A stretch of DNA of 39,256 nt from Actinomycetota bacterium (GTDB taxonomy: Bacteria; Actinomycetota; Acidimicrobiia; Acidimicrobiales; MedAcidi-G1), in contig CACPKO010000010.1 of NCBI GenBank assembly GCA_902634555.1, positions 1 through 39,256 of the forward strand, in the 5' to 3' direction. A program made the position numbers and the translations under genes. Positions 35,521-39,256 of the stretch are shown piece by piece; positions within the stretch are counted from its first letter, which is position 1, and the number at the start of each line of letters is the position of its first letter. The notes under the pieces were generated by a model. That model did not search any database. It was not told the DNA's origin and saw only the letters and a program-made list of their open reading frames with translations.

Positions 35521-36504
35521 ATGGATTCTCTTAATGACACCTCTGAACGCAACCTCGCTCTTGAATTGGTACGAGTAACCGAAGCCGCAGCGTTAGCTGC
35601 ATCTCGGTGGATGGGAAGAGGCGACAAAAACGGTGCAGACGGAGCAGCCGTTGACGCTATGCGAGAAGTCCTCAACCACGTTCAAATGGATGGATTAGTC
35701 ATCATTGGTGAAGGCGAAAAAGATGAAGCCCCAATGCTTTTCAACGGAGAAAAGGTAGGCGATGGTTCTCAACCTCAAACCGATATCGCTGTTGACCCAA
35801 TTGACGGAACCACCCTCACCTCACTCGGTCGAGGTAACGCTCTAGCAGTCATTTCTGTCTCTCCGAGAGGAACAATGTTTGACCCTGGGCCTTGTGTTTA
35901 TATGGAAAAAATTGCTGCCGGACCTGACTGTCATGACGCTATAGATATCACCCGTTCACCTACAGAAAACCTTGAAGCAATCGCTGCCGCCAAGGGAGAA
36001 TCTGTGCGAGATATCACCGCAGTTATTCTTGACCGCGACCGTCACCACGATTTAATCAACGAAGTACGGGCCGCCGGTGCCCGCATTCGTTTGATCCCTG
36101 ATGGAGATGTTGCCGGAGCCATATCAACTGCATGGCCGGATTCAGGAGCAGATGTTTTATTTGGAATAGGGGGAACCCCTGAAGGAGTCATTTCCGCAGC
36201 AGCTTTGAAATGCATGGGCGGAGTTATGCAAGGACGACTTTGGCCCCGCAACGAAAGCGAACGACAAGAAACAATTGAAAAAGGCTACGACTTAGACGCT
36301 GTTCTTACTATTGAAGATCTAATTTCTGGCGACAGTTGCTTTTTCGCAGCCACTGGAATCACTGATGGAGAGCTACTCAAAGGTGTTCATTACTCTGGCG
36401 GCAAAGTCCATACCCAGTCGCTCGTCATGCGTTCTAAATCAGGGACGGTAAGACAAATTGATGCAAGTCACATTATTGACAAATTGGAATCAAGCAGTTC
36501 TTGA
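35521..36504 (+). CDS. glpX: Class II fructose-1,6-bisphosphatase
   Basis: 327 residues, GlpX type. The metal and substrate motif DPIDGTT is at 92-98, with [11 protein letters not shown] upstream and the [17 protein letters not shown]-terminal helix, all typical. It removes the 1-phosphate of fructose-1,6-bisphosphate in gluconeogenesis. ATG 35521 is chosen; an in-frame TTG at 35497 would add eight residues. Neither has a Shine-Dalgarno. The convergent atpC ends 16 bases after its stop, with no terminator hairpin seen. Confidence 0.95.
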   Translation: MDSLNDTSERNLALELVRVTEAAALAASRWMGRGDKNGADGAAVDAMREVLNHVQMDGLVIIGEGEKDEAPMLFNGEKVGDGSQPQTDIAVDPIDGTTLTSLGRGNALAVISVSPRGTMFDPGPCVYMEKIAAGPDCHDAIDITRSPTENLEAIAAAKGESVRDITAVILDRDRHHDLINEVRAAGARIRLIPDGDVAGAISTAWPDSGADVLFGIGGTPEGVISAAALKCMGGVMQGRLWPRNESERQETIEKGYDLDAVLTIEDLISGDSCFFAATGITDGELLKGVHYSGGKVHTQSLVMRSKSGTVRQIDASHIIDKLESSSS

Positions 36505-36520
36505 TCAAATTCGAAAAGGT

Positions 36521-36913
36521 TTAAACTCCAGCAACCTGTAAACGTAGTTCTGCTCGCGCGAGCGCATCAGCTGCTTCAATGTCTTCATCGTTTTGCGACA
36601 GTTTTTGTTCAGCACTATCTTTTGCTTGCTGAGCGCGCTCTACATCTATTTCACTTGACTTCTCCGAAACATCGGAAAGAACACTGATTTTGGTTCCTGC
36701 CACTTGAACAAACCCTCGATGAACCGCGAAAACGTCCCGATCACCGTCTGGTCTTATAACTTCAACTGACCAAACAGCAAGAACCCCAATAAATGGCACG
36801 TGACCTGGTTGAAAGGCGATATCTCCGCCTTCCAAAGTTCTCGCGATAACCATCTCTGCTTCCCCGCTATAAGTAATAGCTTCTGGGGAAACCAGTTCTA
36901 CTTGAAAAGTCAT
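36521..36913 (-). CDS. atpC: F-type ATP synthase epsilon subunit
   Basis: 130 residues. The N-terminal beta-sandwich (FQVELVSPEAITYSGEAEMVIARTLEG, GHVPFIGVLA) and the short C-terminal helical hairpin (residues about 87-128, Glu/Ala/Lys-rich) are typical. It belongs to the central stalk and damps ATP hydrolysis. It starts three bases after the atpD stop, last gene of the atp operon seen here. Confidence 0.96.
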   Translation of the reverse strand: MTFQVELVSPEAITYSGEAEMVIARTLEGGDIAFQPGHVPFIGVLAVWSVEVIRPDGDRDVFAVHRGFVQVAGTKISVLSDVSEKSSEIDVERAQQAKDSAEQKLSQNDEDIEAADALARAELRLQVAGV

Positions 36914-36916
36914 GAA

Positions 36917-38362
<1,446 letters not shown>

Positions 38363-39256
38363 TTAGTTCTCTGCCCCGGCTGGGACTAGGTCTTCAGGTT
38401 GATCATCATCACCTAATGCTTCAGCACCACCGATGATTTCCATTATTTCGGTTGTGATGGCGTCTTGACGTGCTCTATTCATTTCCCGATCTAGTTTCAC
38501 GATTAAATCTTCAGCATTATCGGTTGCTGATTTCATTGCTCGTTGACGATTTGCGTGTTCTGAAGCTGCTGATTCCAGCAGCGCCCCGAATAAGCGGGCT
38601 TCTACGTAGCGGGGAAGTAACGATTCAAGTACCGCTTCAGGCGATGGTTCAAACTCAAAAGAGTCTGTATTTTTCGAATCTCCACTTCCTTCGGTAGCGA
38701 TTGTTTCTGTACTTTCGAGAGGAAGGAAACGTCGAGTAGCTACTTTTTGGCTACCGATGCTTAAAAATTCGGTGTAGACCAGTTCGACACGGTCAATGTG
38801 ATTGTCAGTAAAGAGGGTTGCGACTGTTTCTGCGATTCTGCGGGCGTCTTCGTACGTGGGGTTGTCGCTTATACCTTCGGTGAAAGATTCCACAGTGAAG
38901 TTACGGAAAGCAAAATAGTCTCGTGCTTTCTTTCCAATTACGATAAGTGAGTAATCTGCACCTTCCGAACGAGCATTTTGTACTTGCCGTTCTGCTGCAC
39001 GAATAACTGAAGAGTTGTAGGGGCCTGCGAGTCCACGATCTGAAGAGATAACGATAACGCCAACTCTTTTCACATTTTCTGCTTGACGAAGCAAAGGGTG
39101 GTCTATTTCCGCTCCCCCAGCAGCAAGATTTTCAATCACCGTAGTGATTTGTTCAGCATAAGGTCGGGCTTCACGTGCTCGTTGCTGTGCTTTAACTACT
39201 CGAGTTGCGGCTATCAATTCCATCGCTCGTGTAATTTTTTTCGTATTTTGAACACT
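38363..39256 (-). CDS. atpG: F-type ATP synthase gamma subunit (5' end outside the window)
   Basis: 297 residues seen; the gene runs off the right edge. Rotor stalk subunit of F1. The frame before the internal ATG at 39223 stays open and reads VQNTKKITRAMELIAATR, the conserved N-terminal helix of gamma, so the true start lies beyond 39256, likely about ten codons further. The C-terminal helix (SEHANRQRAMKSATDNAEDL, then LDREMNRARQDAITTEIMEI) is intact. It heads the visible order atpG-atpD-atpC. Confidence 0.96.
   Translation of the reverse strand, partial: SVQNTKKITRAMELIAATRVVKAQQRAREARPYAEQITTVIENLAAGGAEIDHPLLRQAENVKRVGVIVISSDRGLAGPYNSSVIRAAERQVQNARSEGADYSLIVIGKKARDYFAFRNFTVESFTEGISDNPTYEDARRIAETVATLFTDNHIDRVELVYTEFLSIGSQKVATRRFLPLESTETIATEGSGDSKNTDSFEFEPSPEAVLESLLPRYVEARLFGALLESAASEHANRQRAMKSATDNAEDLIVKLDREMNRARQDAITTEIMEIIGGAEALGDDDQPEDLVPAGAEN

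Overview
The window is a gene-dense bacterial chromosome segment of moderate GC content. The best guess is a marine, streamlined actinobacterium, probably of class Acidimicrobiia. This rests on a WhiB-type regulator (a family restricted to Actinobacteria and their phages), an SCO6745-family protein, a PASTA-domain Ser/Thr kinase, a MurA with Asp in place of the catalytic Cys, GatCAB, many GTG/TTG starts, and very short or negative gene spacing. The class assignment is inference. About 40 protein genes cover nearly everything. I see no rRNA, tRNA, CRISPR array, insertion sequence or phage.

Layout. 1-2700: glutamate dehydrogenase, two small membrane proteins, whiB. 2754-4423 (minus): a CoA-transferase closely resembling mesaconyl-CoA C1-C4 transferase (Mct), coupled by a 4-base overlap to an upstream peroxiredoxin whose active-site codon is an in-frame TGA. 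4604-5806: thiolase. 5839-12252 (minus): branched-chain amino acid block ilvD - DUF4177-like - leader peptide/attenuator - ilvB - ilvN - ilvC - SCO6745-family gene. 12315-13619: MATE transporter. 13616-18702 (minus): PASTA kinase, gatC, gatA, gatB. 18720-24307: small anchored protein, ligA, membrane protein, mnmA and its cysteine desulfurase. 24370-26365: methyltransferase and saccharopine-dehydrogenase-like gene. 26366-29984 (minus): NifU-type scaffold, enoyl-CoA hydratase, DMSP-lyase-family cupin, rhomboid protease, cysteine-synthase-like enzyme. 30036-36504: small membrane protein, murA, MFS transporter, alpha/beta hydrolase, fatty-acid desaturase, zinc-ribbon repeat protein, glpX. 36521-39256 (minus): atpC, atpD and the 5'-truncated atpG of the F-type ATP synthase.

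Most notable. (1) The peroxiredoxin at 3956-4423 is split by a single TGA exactly at the peroxidatic cysteine of the PxxxTxxC motif. It is followed at the right distance by an 8-bp hairpin with a G in the second loop position, matching the bacterial SECIS pattern. I read it as a selenoprotein that ordinary gene calling would break in two. (2) A complete transcription-attenuation leader (14-residue peptide with Leu-Val-Val-Val, a long hairpin and an abutting terminator) precedes ilvB. (3) A DMSP-lyase-family cupin sits directly behind an enoyl-CoA hydratase, a pairing that could link DMSP cleavage to acryloyl-CoA hydration; an Mct-like gene lies elsewhere in the window. (4) MurA carries Asp at the fosfomycin-target position. 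TGA serves as a normal stop in many neighbouring genes, so a changed genetic code does not explain the peroxiredoxin.
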